This document shows, piece by piece, positions 50,770-59,002 of a DNA stretch of 64,000 nucleotides. Each line of letters begins with the position of its first letter. Positions within the stretch are counted from its first letter, which is position 1. The position numbers and the translations under genes are program-made. Location: positions 310,001 through 374,000 of the forward strand of contig NZ_JBEBMF010000001.1 in NCBI RefSeq assembly GCF_040081925.1. Direction: 5' to 3'. This DNA is from Mesorhizobium_K quangtriensis (GTDB lineage: Bacteria; Pseudomonadota; Alphaproteobacteria; Rhizobiales; Rhizobiaceae). Below the pieces are notes generated by a model. That model was not told the origin of the DNA. It was given only the letters and a program-made list of their open reading frames with translations, and ran no database searches.

Positions 50770-51519
50770 GTGAACTGGTCCATGCAACTCTACAGTGCCC
50801 GCAACTTCCAGCCCTGGGACAAGGTGCTGAAGAGTCTCGGCGACGCCGGCTACAAGGAAGTCGAGGGTTATGGCGGCGTCTATGACGATCTCGCCGGCCT
50901 GAAGACGGAACTCGACAAAAACGGGCTTTCCATGCCGACCGGTCATTTTTCCATCGACATGCTGGAGACTGATTTCGACGGTGTGCGCAAGATCGCAGAC
51001 GCGCTCGGCATCCGCACCATGATCTGCCCCTACCTCAACGCCGAGGCGCGGCCCGAGGCGACCGCTGCCGGCTGGCGCGGCTTCGGCGAGCGGCTGGCGA
51101 AAGTCGGCGCCCGCGCCAAGAAGGACGGCTACGGCTTCGCCTGGCACAACCACGATTTCGAATTCAAGGCGCTCGACGACGGCTCGGTTCCGCAGGAGCA
51201 CATCCTTGCTGCCGCGCCCGAAGTTGGCTGGGAGATGGACGTCGCCTGGGTGGTGCGCGGCGGCGCAGACCCGCTGCCCTGGATCGACCGTCACGGCAGC
51301 CGCATCGTCTCCGTCCACGTCAAGGACATCGCGAAGGCGGGCGAGGGGCTGGACGAGGATGGCTGGTCGGATGTCGGCCACGGCACGATCGACTGGGCAT
51401 CGCTGCTCAAGACGCTGCGCGCGAAGACGTCCGCAAAGCACTACGTCATGGAGCAGGACAACCCGAACGACTTCGAGCGCTTCGCCCGCCGCTCGATCGC
51501 ATCCGTCAAATCCTACTGA
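50770..51519 (+). CDS. Sugar phosphate isomerase/epimerase family protein (AP endonuclease 2 fold)
   Basis: 249 residues from GTG 50770, preceded by AAAGGAAA. TIM-barrel of the xylose-isomerase-like/IolE group: MQLYSARNFQPWDKVLKSLG, GDAGYKEVEGYGGVYDD, the His-rich strand YGFAWHNHDFEFKALDDG, the metal Glu/Asp in VGWEMDVAWVVRGGADP, VSVHVKDIAK and SDVGHGTIDWASLLK. Likely a metal-dependent isomerase, epimerase or keto-glycoside lyase acting with the dehydrogenase next door. Not specific enough to name the sugar. Part of the LacI-controlled operon. Confidence 0.9.
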   Translation: MNWSMQLYSARNFQPWDKVLKSLGDAGYKEVEGYGGVYDDLAGLKTELDKNGLSMPTGHFSIDMLETDFDGVRKIADALGIRTMICPYLNAEARPEATAAGWRGFGERLAKVGARAKKDGYGFAWHNHDFEFKALDDGSVPQEHILAAAPEVGWEMDVAWVVRGGADPLPWIDRHGSRIVSVHVKDIAKAGEGLDEDGWSDVGHGTIDWASLLKTLRAKTSAKHYVMEQDNPNDFERFARRSIASVKSY

Positions 51520-51542
51520 TCGCCATACCAGGAGCAATCTCA

Positions 51543-52682
51543 ATGGCACGCAAGCTTGGTGTCGGCATCGTCGGATGCGGCAACATCTCCACCACCTATT
51601 TCAACTTCGCGCCGCTTTTCAAAGGCATCGAGGTCAGGGCCTGCGCCGATATCAACCCGGCCGCCGCAAAGGCGAGGGCGAAGGAATACGGCGTTCGCGC
51701 CGAAAGCGTCGACGAGCTGTTTGCCGACGATGAGGTCGATATCGTCGTCAACCTGACCATCCCGGCAGTTCACTACGACGTATCGCGTCAGGCCCTCGAC
51801 GCCGGCAAGCACGTATATTCGGAAAAGCCCTTCGTGCTGTCGGTCGCGGAAGGTCTCGACCTGAAAAAGCGGGCGGCGAAAAAGGGCGTCCGGATCGGCT
51901 CCGCGCCGGACACCTTCCTCGGCGGCTCGCATCAGTTCGTCCGCCATCTCATCGACGAGGGCGCGCTCGGCACGATCACCGGTGGCACCTGCCACGTCAT
52001 GAGCCGGGGCATGGAGCACTGGCATCCCAATCCGGACTTCTTCTTCCAGCCGGGCGCGGGTCCGATCCTCGATCTCGGCCCGTACTACATCACCAACCTG
52101 ATCCAGCTCATCGGACCGGTGAAAAGCGTGGCGGCGCTGACCTCGATCCCGCGCAAGCAGCGCGTCATCGCCAACGGTCCGCGCAACGGCGAGAAGATCC
52201 CGGTCGATACGCCGACCACAATCCACGCGCTCCTGCAGTTCGAAAGCGGGGCGATCGTCGCGCTCGGCACAAGCTGGGATGTCTGGGGCCACGGCCACTC
52301 TCCGATGGAGCTCTACGGCGAGGCCGGCACTGTCTACGTTCCCGACCCCAACTTCTTCGGTGGCGACGTGCGCTACACGCAAGGGGCGAAGGACATGAAG
52401 AAGCAGCCGGCGTGGAAGCACCCCTTCGGCGTGCCGAACCAGCAGCACTCCGTCGGCATGATGGCCAACTACCGCACCGCCGGCCTGTCGGACATGGCGC
52501 TCGCCATCCAGTCGGGCGTTCCGCATCGCTGCTCGCTCGAACTTGCGCTGCACACGGTCGAGGTCATGACCGCGATCCTGAAGTCCGGCGAAACCGGCAA
52601 GTTCGTCGAAATGCGTACGACCTGCGAACGCCCCGCCGCGCTCGGCCCGAAGGAAGCACGAGCGCTGCTGGCGAAGGTGTGA
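51543..52682 (+). CDS. Gfo/Idh/MocA family oxidoreductase
   Basis: 379 residues from ATG 51543 after AGGAG. NAD(P)-binding Rossmann motif LGVGIVGCGNISTTYFN at the N-terminus; catalytic Lys in GKHVYSEKPFVLSV; a C-terminal substrate domain containing GPILDLGPYYITNLIQLIG and ELYGEAGTVYVPDPNFFGGD. The GxxDLGxYY stretch holds the usual active-site Asp and Tyr in place of His. Probably oxidises the transported sugar or glycoside; 3-keto-glycoside formation is known for some members that work with isomerase-like partners. Last gene of the operon. Confidence 0.93.
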   Translation: MARKLGVGIVGCGNISTTYFNFAPLFKGIEVRACADINPAAAKARAKEYGVRAESVDELFADDEVDIVVNLTIPAVHYDVSRQALDAGKHVYSEKPFVLSVAEGLDLKKRAAKKGVRIGSAPDTFLGGSHQFVRHLIDEGALGTITGGTCHVMSRGMEHWHPNPDFFFQPGAGPILDLGPYYITNLIQLIGPVKSVAALTSIPRKQRVIANGPRNGEKIPVDTPTTIHALLQFESGAIVALGTSWDVWGHGHSPMELYGEAGTVYVPDPNFFGGDVRYTQGAKDMKKQPAWKHPFGVPNQQHSVGMMANYRTAGLSDMALAIQSGVPHRCSLELALHTVEVMTAILKSGETGKFVEMRTTCERPAALGPKEARALLAKV

Positions 52683-52689
52683 GTGATTG

Positions 52690-52721
52690 GCGGTAAGGGG
52701 CGCTTCGACGTCCCCTACCGC
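52690..52721. terminator. Possible terminator hairpin between convergent genes
   Basis: GCGGTAAGGGG (52690-52700) and CCCCTACCGC (52712-52721) pair with one bulged A and an 11-base loop. No T-tract; overlaps the end of the DUF3307 gene. Confidence 0.4.
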
Positions 52722-53092
52722 ACCCAGCCCGTCACATAGATGACAATGATCAGATAAGTCAGCCCGTGCAGGAGCTGGTCGAAGCCGATCGCGTTCCAGA
52801 AGCGGGCGCCGACGCGCCAGTCGAGACGCTTGACCGTCTGCTCCTTGCCCCAGTCGATGTGGTAGTGCGCGATGAATTCGACCACCAGAACGGTCAGGAT
52901 CACCGATGGCGGCGGCATCACCGCCAGCAGCGCCACCAGCGTGCCGCACACATGGATGCCTGAGTGGACCAGCCCGCCGCGTGCGCCGTAAATGCCTTTC
53001 TGGCCGATCTGCCAAGGCGTCTGCAGCACGAAATCGCACACGAAGTGCTTCAGCAGCAGCAAGGCAAAAAGAGTTATCGCGGCAGTCGTCAT
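52715..53092 (-). CDS. DUF3307 family membrane protein
   Basis: 125 residues from ATG 53092; a TTG nine codons upstream is the alternative. Four hydrophobic segments. Conserved-looking residues of the family: ALLLLKHFVCDFVLQTPWQI, GLVHSGIHVCGTLVALLAVM, VEFIAHYHIDWGKEQ and AIGFDQLLHGLTYLIIVIYV. The His/Asp-rich loops (KHFVCDF, HYHIDW, DQLLH) could form a polar intramembrane site, but no activity is known. Convergent with the sugar operon, divergent from the ABC exporter. Confidence 0.85.
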   Translation of the reverse strand: MTTAAITLFALLLLKHFVCDFVLQTPWQIGQKGIYGARGGLVHSGIHVCGTLVALLAVMPPPSVILTVLVVEFIAHYHIDWGKEQTVKRLDWRVGARFWNAIGFDQLLHGLTYLIIVIYVTGWVR

Positions 53093-53233
53093 TCCGGTCT
53101 CGGTCGCTCCTCTGGCCAATAGTAGCCAGCCCTCTCAAGTCATTACAGCACGGAGGGCGTTAATCAGCCAATACTAAGACATGTGCATTGAGGCATTGCG
53201 TGGGATCAAACGAGGCACCATTTTCCGGCCGAG

Positions 53234-55123
53234 ATGAGTTCCAGTGAAAATTTTGCCGCAAGGCTGGCGTTTCGCAGTTCCACCGCCGACCAGCCCCCGC
53301 TCGGCCAGCAGCTGGCGACGCTGCGTCACCTGAAGCGCTTCTTCGCGCAGGTCTGGCGTACAAGCCCGCAACTCACGGTCGCAAGCATCGCGCTCAGGTT
53401 GCTTTCGGCGATCCAGCCACTGCTTCTGCTTTATGTCGGCAAGCTCATCATCGACGAGGTCGTGCTGCAGGCGGGCCAGCCCACGCCCGGACCCGCCTTC
53501 TCGGATTGGATCGCCAGCGGCCGCCTCACGCTCGTCGGCGAGCTTCTGCTGCTGGAATTCGCGCTCGTCGTCACGGGCGACCTGCTGTCGCGTGCGGTTT
53601 CGCTGGTCGACGGCATCCTCTCCGAGCTGCACTCCAACACCGTGAGCATGGAGCTGATGCGCCATGCCGCGGGGCTAGACCTCCGGCACTTCGAATCCAG
53701 CGAATACCAGGACCGGCTGGAGCGCGCCCGCCGACAGGCCGCCGGCCGCAATGCGCTGCTGGCCCAGATTTTCGGGCAGGGGCAGTCGATCGTCACCATC
53801 GTTACGCTCGCGGCCGGCCTCTTCTTCTATGCGCCGTGGCTGATCCTGTTGCTGTTCGTCTCGCTCATCCCGGCTGTCCTCAGCGAGGTAAAGTTCAACA
53901 CCCGCTCTTACCTGCTGAACAGGATGCGCTCGCCCGAGCGGCGTGAACTCGAATATCTGCGCTATATCGGCGCCAGCGCCGAGACGGCGAAAGAGATCAA
54001 GCTTTTCGGCTTGGGCTCCTTTCTCGTCGGTCGCTTCAGGCGGCTTGCCGACGCAATCATGCGCGACAACCGGCGGCTGGCGACCCAGCGCGCCATCTGG
54101 GGCGGCGTATTCGCGGCGCTGTCGAGCATCGCCTATTACGGCGCATATGCCTACATCGTCTGGCGCACGATCGGCGGCCAGTTCACGCTCGGCGACCTGG
54201 CTTTTCTCTCGGGCTCCTTCCTGCGTCTGAACGCCCTGTTCAGCCAGCTTCTCATCGGCGTCACGCAGATCGCGGGCCAGTCGCTTTATCTCGACGACCT
54301 GTTCTCGTTCTTCGACATCAGGCCAACCATCGCGCTGTCGCCGAACCCGAAGCCGTTCCCTTTGCCAATCCGAGAGGGTATCGTCTTCGAAAATGTCGGC
54401 TTCCGCTATCCCGATACCGAGCGCTGGGCGGTGCGCGGCCTGAGCTTCGAGATGAAGGCCGGCGAGGCGGTAGCACTGGTCGGCGAGAACGGCGCCGGCA
54501 AGACCACCATCGTCAAGCTGCTCACCCGCCTCTACGATCCCGACGAGGGACGAATCCAGATCGACGGCGTCGACCTGCGCGACTTCGACATCGAAGATTT
54601 GCGCACCCATATCGGCGTCATCTTCCAGGACTTCATCCGCTATTCCTTCACGGCCGCCGAGAACATCGGCGTCGGCCGCATCGAGGCGGGGCCGGACCGG
54701 CCGCGCATCGAGGCATCCGCCGAGCAGAGCCTCGCCGCGCCAGTGATCGAAAAACTACCGCTCGCCTACGACCAGCCGCTAGGAAAACTCTTCGCCAATG
54801 GCCGCGATCTCTCCGGTGGCGAATGGCAGAAGGTGGCGATCGCCCGCGCCTACATGCGGGACGCGGAACTCATCATCTTGGACGAGCCGACCGCCGCGCT
54901 AGACGCCAAGGCGGAAGCGGAAGTGTTCGAGCGCTTCAAGCGTCTGGCACGCGGCAAGACCGCCGTGCTGATCTCGCACCGCTTCTCGACGGTGCGCATG
55001 GCCGATCGTATCCTGGTGCTGTCCGGCGGCGCGATCATCGAGGCCGGCTCGCATGAAGAACTGATCGCGCGGCGCGGCGTCTATGCGGAGCTGTTCGAAT
55101 TGCAGGCGGCGGGCTATCGCTGA
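53234..55123 (+). CDS. ABC exporter with fused membrane and ATPase domains
   Basis: 629 residues. N-terminal about 35-330: six-helix exporter membrane domain (LTVASIALRLLSAIQPLLLLY; TLAAGLFFYAPWLILLLFVS). C-terminal about 370-600: ATPase with Walker A VGENGAGKTTIVKLL, signature DLSGGEWQKVAIARAYM, Walker B LIILDEPTAALDAK and switch His in LISHRFSTVRM. Functions as a homodimer or with another half-transporter. The LSGGEWQ signature and the GRIEAGPD insert resemble lipid- or peptide-type exporters; the cargo cannot be read from sequence. Start MSSSENFAARLAF. Confidence 0.93.
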   Translation: MSSSENFAARLAFRSSTADQPPLGQQLATLRHLKRFFAQVWRTSPQLTVASIALRLLSAIQPLLLLYVGKLIIDEVVLQAGQPTPGPAFSDWIASGRLTLVGELLLLEFALVVTGDLLSRAVSLVDGILSELHSNTVSMELMRHAAGLDLRHFESSEYQDRLERARRQAAGRNALLAQIFGQGQSIVTIVTLAAGLFFYAPWLILLLFVSLIPAVLSEVKFNTRSYLLNRMRSPERRELEYLRYIGASAETAKEIKLFGLGSFLVGRFRRLADAIMRDNRRLATQRAIWGGVFAALSSIAYYGAYAYIVWRTIGGQFTLGDLAFLSGSFLRLNALFSQLLIGVTQIAGQSLYLDDLFSFFDIRPTIALSPNPKPFPLPIREGIVFENVGFRYPDTERWAVRGLSFEMKAGEAVALVGENGAGKTTIVKLLTRLYDPDEGRIQIDGVDLRDFDIEDLRTHIGVIFQDFIRYSFTAAENIGVGRIEAGPDRPRIEASAEQSLAAPVIEKLPLAYDQPLGKLFANGRDLSGGEWQKVAIARAYMRDAELIILDEPTAALDAKAEAEVFERFKRLARGKTAVLISHRFSTVRMADRILVLSGGAIIEAGSHEELIARRGVYAELFELQAAGYR

Positions 55124-55147
55124 ACCCAGCGCAGGAGGAGGCGCGGT

Positions 55148-55540
55148 ATGGAGAAGTTCAACGGCGGCTGCCTGTGCGGAAATGTCCGGATCGAGGCATC
55201 CGGGCGGCCATACCGGGTCGGCATCTGCCACTGCATGGACTGCCGCAAGCATCACGGCGCGCTTTTCCACGCCTCCGCGATCTTCCCGCAGGACGCTGTC
55301 ACGATCGAAGGCCAGACAGGCAACTATGCCGGGCGGCACTTCTGCACCCGCTGCGGCTCGTCGGTATTCTCGCGCAGTGCCGACGAGATCGAGATAAACC
55401 TCGGCTCGCTTGACGCTCCAAACCAGTTGCAGCCGACCTATGAACTATGGACTGTCCGTCGCGAGTCCTGGCTGCCGCCGTTTCCCTTGAAGCGCCGCTA
55501 CGAGCGCGACCGCGACGAGACGAGCCGCTTCGAGGAGTAG
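55148..55540 (+). CDS. GFA family zinc protein (glutathione-dependent formaldehyde-activating enzyme/CENP-V-like)
   Basis: 130 residues from ATG 55148 with GGAGGAGG upstream. Zinc Cys motifs of the family: GGCLCGNVRIEASG (CxC), GICHCMDCRKHHGALF and HFCTRCGSSVF. Members of this fold bind zinc and, in some cases, glutathione adducts, but many have no proven activity. 24 bp after the ABC exporter, so probably cotranscribed. The name formaldehyde-activating should be taken as a family label only. Confidence 0.93.
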   Translation: MEKFNGGCLCGNVRIEASGRPYRVGICHCMDCRKHHGALFHASAIFPQDAVTIEGQTGNYAGRHFCTRCGSSVFSRSADEIEINLGSLDAPNQLQPTYELWTVRRESWLPPFPLKRRYERDRDETSRFEE

Positions 55541-55561
55541 GCAGCCGTCATCGCGACAGGC

Positions 55562-55960
55562 TCACGTCGATGTCGCCCGTGTGTTCCTCAGCGCTTCGAG
55601 CAGCAGCCTCTGCATCATCTCAAGCAGCGCATCGGTCGCGTTGCGCACGCGCTTCATCGCTTGCTCGGCGTCGGCCTGCACATAAGGGGTGGCGGAAGCC
55701 GCATCGGCCAGCGCGCGCCGTGCCTGCCGCAACTCGCGCAGCGCCGCGAAGGTGACGGGACGGTTCACGCGCAGCAGCCGGCGGAACTCGGCGCGCACCT
55801 CCTCCGGATAGGTTCGCACAAGCGCTTCGGCCATGGCCCCTGGACCGCCCACACCCAGCCTGTGCTGTTTCACCACGTAGCCCGCCAGGAAGAAATTCGC
55901 GAGCACGGAGAGGGCAAGCGCCGCGACAAGGACGATCTGCAACCAGGAGCGGCGCGTCAT
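55562..55960 (-). CDS. Membrane-anchored periplasmic sensor-like protein (CnrX/Spy-CpxP-like)
   Basis: 132 residues. An N-terminal membrane anchor (WLQIVLVAALALSVLANFFLAG) is followed by a mostly helical periplasmic part rich in Arg/Glu/Ala (YPEEVRAEFRRLLRVNRPVT; ALRELRQARRALADAA; MKRVRNATDALLEMMQRLLL), like the heavy-metal sensor CnrX. Only one His (VKQHRLG) is present and the metal ligands of CnrX are not obvious, so metal sensing is doubtful. ATGA overlap with the anti-sigma-like gene upstream. Likely third partner in a sigma regulatory switch. Confidence 0.8.
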   Translation of the reverse strand: MTRRSWLQIVLVAALALSVLANFFLAGYVVKQHRLGVGGPGAMAEALVRTYPEEVRAEFRRLLRVNRPVTFAALRELRQARRALADAASATPYVQADAEQAMKRVRNATDALLEMMQRLLLEALRNTRATST

Positions 55961-56391
55961 AGCTGTTCCTCCCCATCGCCCGAATCGAGTTCGTCGAACA
56001 CGCCGCCTCCGTCACCGCCGAGCGTCAGTGCCAGCAGCGCGTCGTCAAGCCCCTCCGGCGTGTCGTTCGCCGCCATATAGCCGCCAAGGGCAGCCAACAG
56101 CAGCAGCGCGGCGAAACCCGACGCGGCGGCGGGCATCGGCCACACACGCGCGAAGCCGCCGAACGCGCCCGGCTTCCGCTCCACGTTGATCGTCGCAAGC
56201 ACTTTGCGCGTCAGGGTGATGTCGTCGGTCGGAGACCCGACGGCTTCAAGCACCAGCCGGTCCAGCGCGTCGTCCGCATCGACCGTGTCGGCGGCGTCTC
56301 GGCGCATGGCCTCCTGCCGGTAAGGCGCCGGCCAGAGCGACACATCCGCGCCGAAGCGCCGCTGCAATTGCTCGAATTCCTGTTCGTTCAT
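55957..56391 (-). CDS. Probable membrane anti-sigma factor
   Basis: 144 residues. A cytoplasmic N-terminal part (MNEQEFEQLQRRFGADVSLW) is followed by one membrane helix at about residues 85-107 (PAAASGFAALLLLAALGGYM) and a short acidic, Gly-rich periplasmic tail. No zinc His-Cys motif is seen, unlike ZAS-type anti-sigmas; the position between an ECF sigma gene and a CnrX-like gene, with ATGA overlaps on both sides, resembles CnrY in the cnrYXH system. The function is inferred from context. Confidence 0.72.
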   Translation of the reverse strand: MNEQEFEQLQRRFGADVSLWPAPYRQEAMRRDAADTVDADDALDRLVLEAVGSPTDDITLTRKVLATINVERKPGAFGGFARVWPMPAAASGFAALLLLAALGGYMAANDTPEGLDDALLALTLGGDGGGVFDELDSGDGEEQL

Positions 56392-57002
56392 GACACACTC
56401 CCTGGCCGATTCTGACTCTTGTTTTCCGCCGACGCCATATGGTCGCGCAGCGCGCGGCGGCCGCGCACAAGCAACTGTTCCGCCGAGCCGACGCTTGTCC
56501 CCATCACCTCGGCGATCTCCGACACGTCCATGTCGGCGACCGAGCGCAGCAGCAGGGCCATGCGCTGCCGCTCGGGCAGCGCGGCCAAGCCATCGCGCAC
56601 GATCGCGAGTTCCTGTCTCGCCCCGATGCGCTGTTCCGCCGCCGGCTCCTCGACGGCGATCTCCTCGGCCGTAGCGTCCAGCCCAAGGAAGGCGCGGAAG
56701 CTGCGTCGCCTGCGCATGTCGATGCAGCGGTTGGCCGCGATGCGATAAAGCCAGGTCGACGCGCGGCCCTTCGCCGGATCGAACCGCGCCGCATGTTTCC
56801 AGACAGCGACGAAGACGTCCTGCACCACATCCTCGGCATCGCTCATGCTTCCGAGCAGCCGGGCCGCGAAGAGGCGCAGGCCACGGCCGTGGCGGTCGAT
56901 GACCTTCGCCAGCGCCGCTTGGTCGCCGGAGGCCACGCGCACGAGAAGGCGGTCATCGTCGTGACCGACCGTACCCGCTGCCGACGCCCCCGCCCCGCTC
57001 AA
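56388..57002 (-). CDS. ECF-family RNA polymerase sigma factor
   Basis: 204 residues from TTG 57002, preceded by GGAGG. Region 2: LGSMSDAEDVVQDVFVAVWK then GRASTWLYRIAANRCIDMRR. Region 4: LAALPERQRMALLLRSVADM and VSEIAEVMGTSVGSAEQLLV. It is 7 bp downstream of a small secreted-protein gene and overlaps the anti-sigma-like gene by ATGA. Probably drives an envelope-stress or cation response and may autoregulate this operon and the nearby EF-hand genes. Confidence 0.94.
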   Translation of the reverse strand: MSGAGASAAGTVGHDDDRLLVRVASGDQAALAKVIDRHGRGLRLFAARLLGSMSDAEDVVQDVFVAVWKHAARFDPAKGRASTWLYRIAANRCIDMRRRRSFRAFLGLDATAEEIAVEEPAAEQRIGARQELAIVRDGLAALPERQRMALLLRSVADMDVSEIAEVMGTSVGSAEQLLVRGRRALRDHMASAENKSQNRPGSVS

Positions 57003-57009
57003 GCTGGTC

Positions 57010-57402
57010 CTACCTCCGCCAGAAGCGGCGCACGCCGACGACGCTGTTGCCTTCCGGTCCGGTTATAGCGCCGGCGGAGCGGACGCGATACGGACCGCGC
57101 GCCGAATAGCGCTCGCCTGACCAGGTCTTGCCTTCCGGGCCCGTTGCGGAAAAGCTGCGCTTGCAACGGTCCACGACGCCGTCGAAGCAGGTGGAGCTGG
57201 ATGAATACGTACCGCCATTCGGCCCGCTGCGGCTTGTCTCGCCAGCGTACACGCGGCCATCGCGCGTCACCTCGCGGGTCAGTTCGCCGCCACGGGCGGT
57301 AGGGCGCTTCCACTGCTCGGCGGCGGCGGGTGCGAGCGCCAGCAGCATCATGTTCACCGCCGCAATCGAGGAACGAAGGATATGGGTCACCGAAGTCTCC
57401 AT
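57010..57402 (-). CDS. Small secreted protein of unknown function
   Basis: 130 residues from ATG 57402 (a TTG eight codons earlier is possible). Signal peptide METSVTHILRSSIAAVNMML ... APAAAEQ. The mature part contains repeated Gly/Ser/Thr-rich motifs of the type TGPEGKTW and SGPNGGTY and ends RRFWRR; two Cys (STCFDGVVDRCKRSFSATGP) may form a disulfide. The repeats resemble those of small alphaproteobacterial periplasmic proteins seen with ECF sigma genes. Immediately upstream of the sigma gene (7 bp), so cotranscribed. Confidence 0.68.
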   Translation of the reverse strand: METSVTHILRSSIAAVNMMLLALAPAAAEQWKRPTARGGELTREVTRDGRVYAGETSRSGPNGGTYSSSSTCFDGVVDRCKRSFSATGPEGKTWSGERYSARGPYRVRSAGAITGPEGNSVVGVRRFWRR

Positions 57403-57446
57403 GACTTGAGGAAAGTGCGAATTCAAGAGGGGTCAATGCGCAACGG

Positions 57447-57902
57447 TCAGCCCGCCTTGCCGACCCTTCCGAACAGTGTTCGCAGGGCGTCGATCTCGTC
57501 CGCAGTGACGACGCCGTCGCCGTTGCGGTCGGCCAGATCGAATATGACCGTCCGCGACTGGAATTCGTCGGCGGACACTTTTCTGTCGCCGTCCTTGTCC
57601 ATGCGTTGCCATTGCATGGAAAGGCGGGTCTCCATCATCGTCGCGCGATCGATGATGGCCTGTCGCGCACGGTCGACCTCCGCCTCGTCGACGAGCCCAT
57701 CCCCATTCCGGTCGAGCCGGGCGAAGAGTCTCTTGCGCGCCTGTTCGGACTCTTCCCTGGTGATCTTGCCATCCTTGTCGGCATCAAGGCGGGCCAAGAA
57801 CTTCTGTGATTTAGCGGGCTCCCGTTCAGTCGGTTGAGCGATGGCGGTGCTACCCGTCACTGCGAGAACCAGCGTGGCAAGCGCCACGGACGCGGTTTTC
57901 AT
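57447..57902 (-). CDS. Secreted EF-hand calcium-binding protein
   Basis: 151 residues from ATG 57902 after AAAGGAG. Signal peptide MKTASVALATLVLAVTGSTA ending near AIAQ. Four EF-hand loops: DADKDGKITREE, DRNGDGLVDEAE, DKDGDRKVSADE and DRNGDGVVTADE, all with the acidic 1, 3, 5 and 12 positions. Therefore a periplasmic calcium binder, perhaps buffering or sensing Ca2+. It is on the same strand as, and 44 bp upstream of, the small secreted protein and the sigma operon, and is divergent from a second EF-hand gene. Confidence 0.92.
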   Translation of the reverse strand: MKTASVALATLVLAVTGSTAIAQPTEREPAKSQKFLARLDADKDGKITREESEQARKRLFARLDRNGDGLVDEAEVDRARQAIIDRATMMETRLSMQWQRMDKDGDRKVSADEFQSRTVIFDLADRNGDGVVTADEIDALRTLFGRVGKAG

Positions 57903-57968
57903 GATCGTGCTCCTTTCAAACACCGGCCGTCGCGGCCGTATGCAGGTCAATACGAGCAGGCCTCGAAA

Positions 57969-58038
57969 CTCCTACGCGGCGGGCCGGGAATTTTGCCCGA
58001 GCGACGCCGCCTGATTTTTTCGCCGGGCCGCGTAGGAG
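57969..58038. repeat. Inverted repeat between the divergent EF-hand genes
   Basis: CTCCTACGCGGC (57969-57980) recurs as GCCGCGTAGGAG (58027-58038), 12 of 12 bases, with 46 bp between. Both face the divergent promoters, so it may mark a shared regulator or paired promoter elements. A large hairpin is also possible. Confidence 0.6.
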
Positions 58039-58093
58039 CCCGGAAAGCCCGTCGTAGAAGCCGACAAAGGGACAAAGTCGAAAGGAGAGCTTC

Positions 58094-58561
58094 ATGAGAC
58101 CTGCAAGCTTGCTGCTTGCCGTCGTCGGGTTGTGCGTAACGGCGGCAGGCGGCGCGCACGCCTCGGATGTCGAGGGCGTACGCGCCAAATTCCGCGAGAT
58201 CGACACGAACGGCGATCATTCGATCCAGTTCAGTGAGATCGAGGCCGCGCGGGCGAAGATTTTCGACAGGATGGACGCCAATGGCAGCGGCGTTCTGGAT
58301 CAGGCCGAGATCGACACAGTCAGGAAGGTCGCCGCCGCGCAAGGCAAGAAATCGGGCAATCCCGGCTTCCTCGCAGCCTTCGATGCGAGCAGGCGCATGA
58401 CGCTGATGGACACGAATGGCGACGGCGCGATCTCGCGCGTCGAGTTCGCCGGCTTCATCCCTCCGGAAATGCGCAGCGCCGACAGCGACGGTGACAACGC
58501 GCTTTCCATCAAGGAAATGCGTTCGCTCAAGCGCGCGCGGGATGCCGCGCAAGCTCAATAA
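58094..58561 (+). CDS. Secreted EF-hand calcium-binding protein
   Basis: 155 residues from ATG 58094, preceded by AAAGGAGAG. Signal peptide MRPASLLLAVVGLCVTAAGG ending near AHAS. Four EF-hand loops: DTNGDHSIQFSE, DANGSGVLDQAE, DTNGDGAISRVE and DSDGDNALSIKE. The first and second pairs are separated by a basic linker (KKSGNPGFLAAFDASRRMTL). It is a paralogue-like partner of the divergent EF-hand protein; both are probably periplasmic. A BA14K-like gene follows after 17 bp. Confidence 0.92.
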   Translation: MRPASLLLAVVGLCVTAAGGAHASDVEGVRAKFREIDTNGDHSIQFSEIEAARAKIFDRMDANGSGVLDQAEIDTVRKVAAAQGKKSGNPGFLAAFDASRRMTLMDTNGDGAISRVEFAGFIPPEMRSADSDGDNALSIKEMRSLKRARDAAQAQ

Positions 58562-58578
58562 GACACGAGGAAAAGAAC

Positions 58579-58998
58579 ATGAAAATTCGCTTCATCCTCA
58601 TGGCGGCTGCCATGGCTTTCGCAACGACCGCACCGGCGTTGGCGGTGCCGCTTCCGCGGCCAACCGTCAGCCCGGACTTGTCCGCAACCGCCGAACCCGT
58701 CGCCCATCGCCACGGCTTCTATCGCGTCAGGGGCGTGTACTATTACAACGGCCATCGCGGCGTCGTCGTCGCCCGGCCCGGCTATCGATACTACAGAGGC
58801 TACTGGTTCCCTGCCGCGGCGTTCGCGGTGGGAGCGGCGGCCGGCGCGGCGGTTGTGACAACCCCCGCCCCCTCTCGCCGGCTGGCCGCCGCGCATGTCG
58901 CATGGTGCTACGAGACCTACCGGTCCTATCGCTCATACGACAACACCTATCAGCCCTACGAGGGACCGCGCCGCCAGTGCTGGTCGCCCTATAGCTAA
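58579..58998 (+). CDS. BA14K-like secreted protein
   Basis: 139 residues from ATG 58579. Signal peptide MKIRFILMAAAMAFATTAPA. The middle has a Tyr/Arg/Gly-rich stretch (YYNGHRGVVVARPGYRYYRG), a short hydrophobic segment FPAAAFAVGAAAGAAVVTT, and a C-terminal motif HVAWCYETYRSYRSYDNTYQ ... RRQCWSPYS that resembles the BA14K lectin-like family of Brucella and relatives, with two Cys. Role in the envelope is unknown. Probably in an operon with the preceding EF-hand gene. Confidence 0.8.
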   Translation: MKIRFILMAAAMAFATTAPALAVPLPRPTVSPDLSATAEPVAHRHGFYRVRGVYYYNGHRGVVVARPGYRYYRGYWFPAAAFAVGAAAGAAVVTTPAPSRRLAAAHVAWCYETYRSYRSYDNTYQPYEGPRRQCWSPYS

Positions 58999-59002
58999 GC
59001 GG

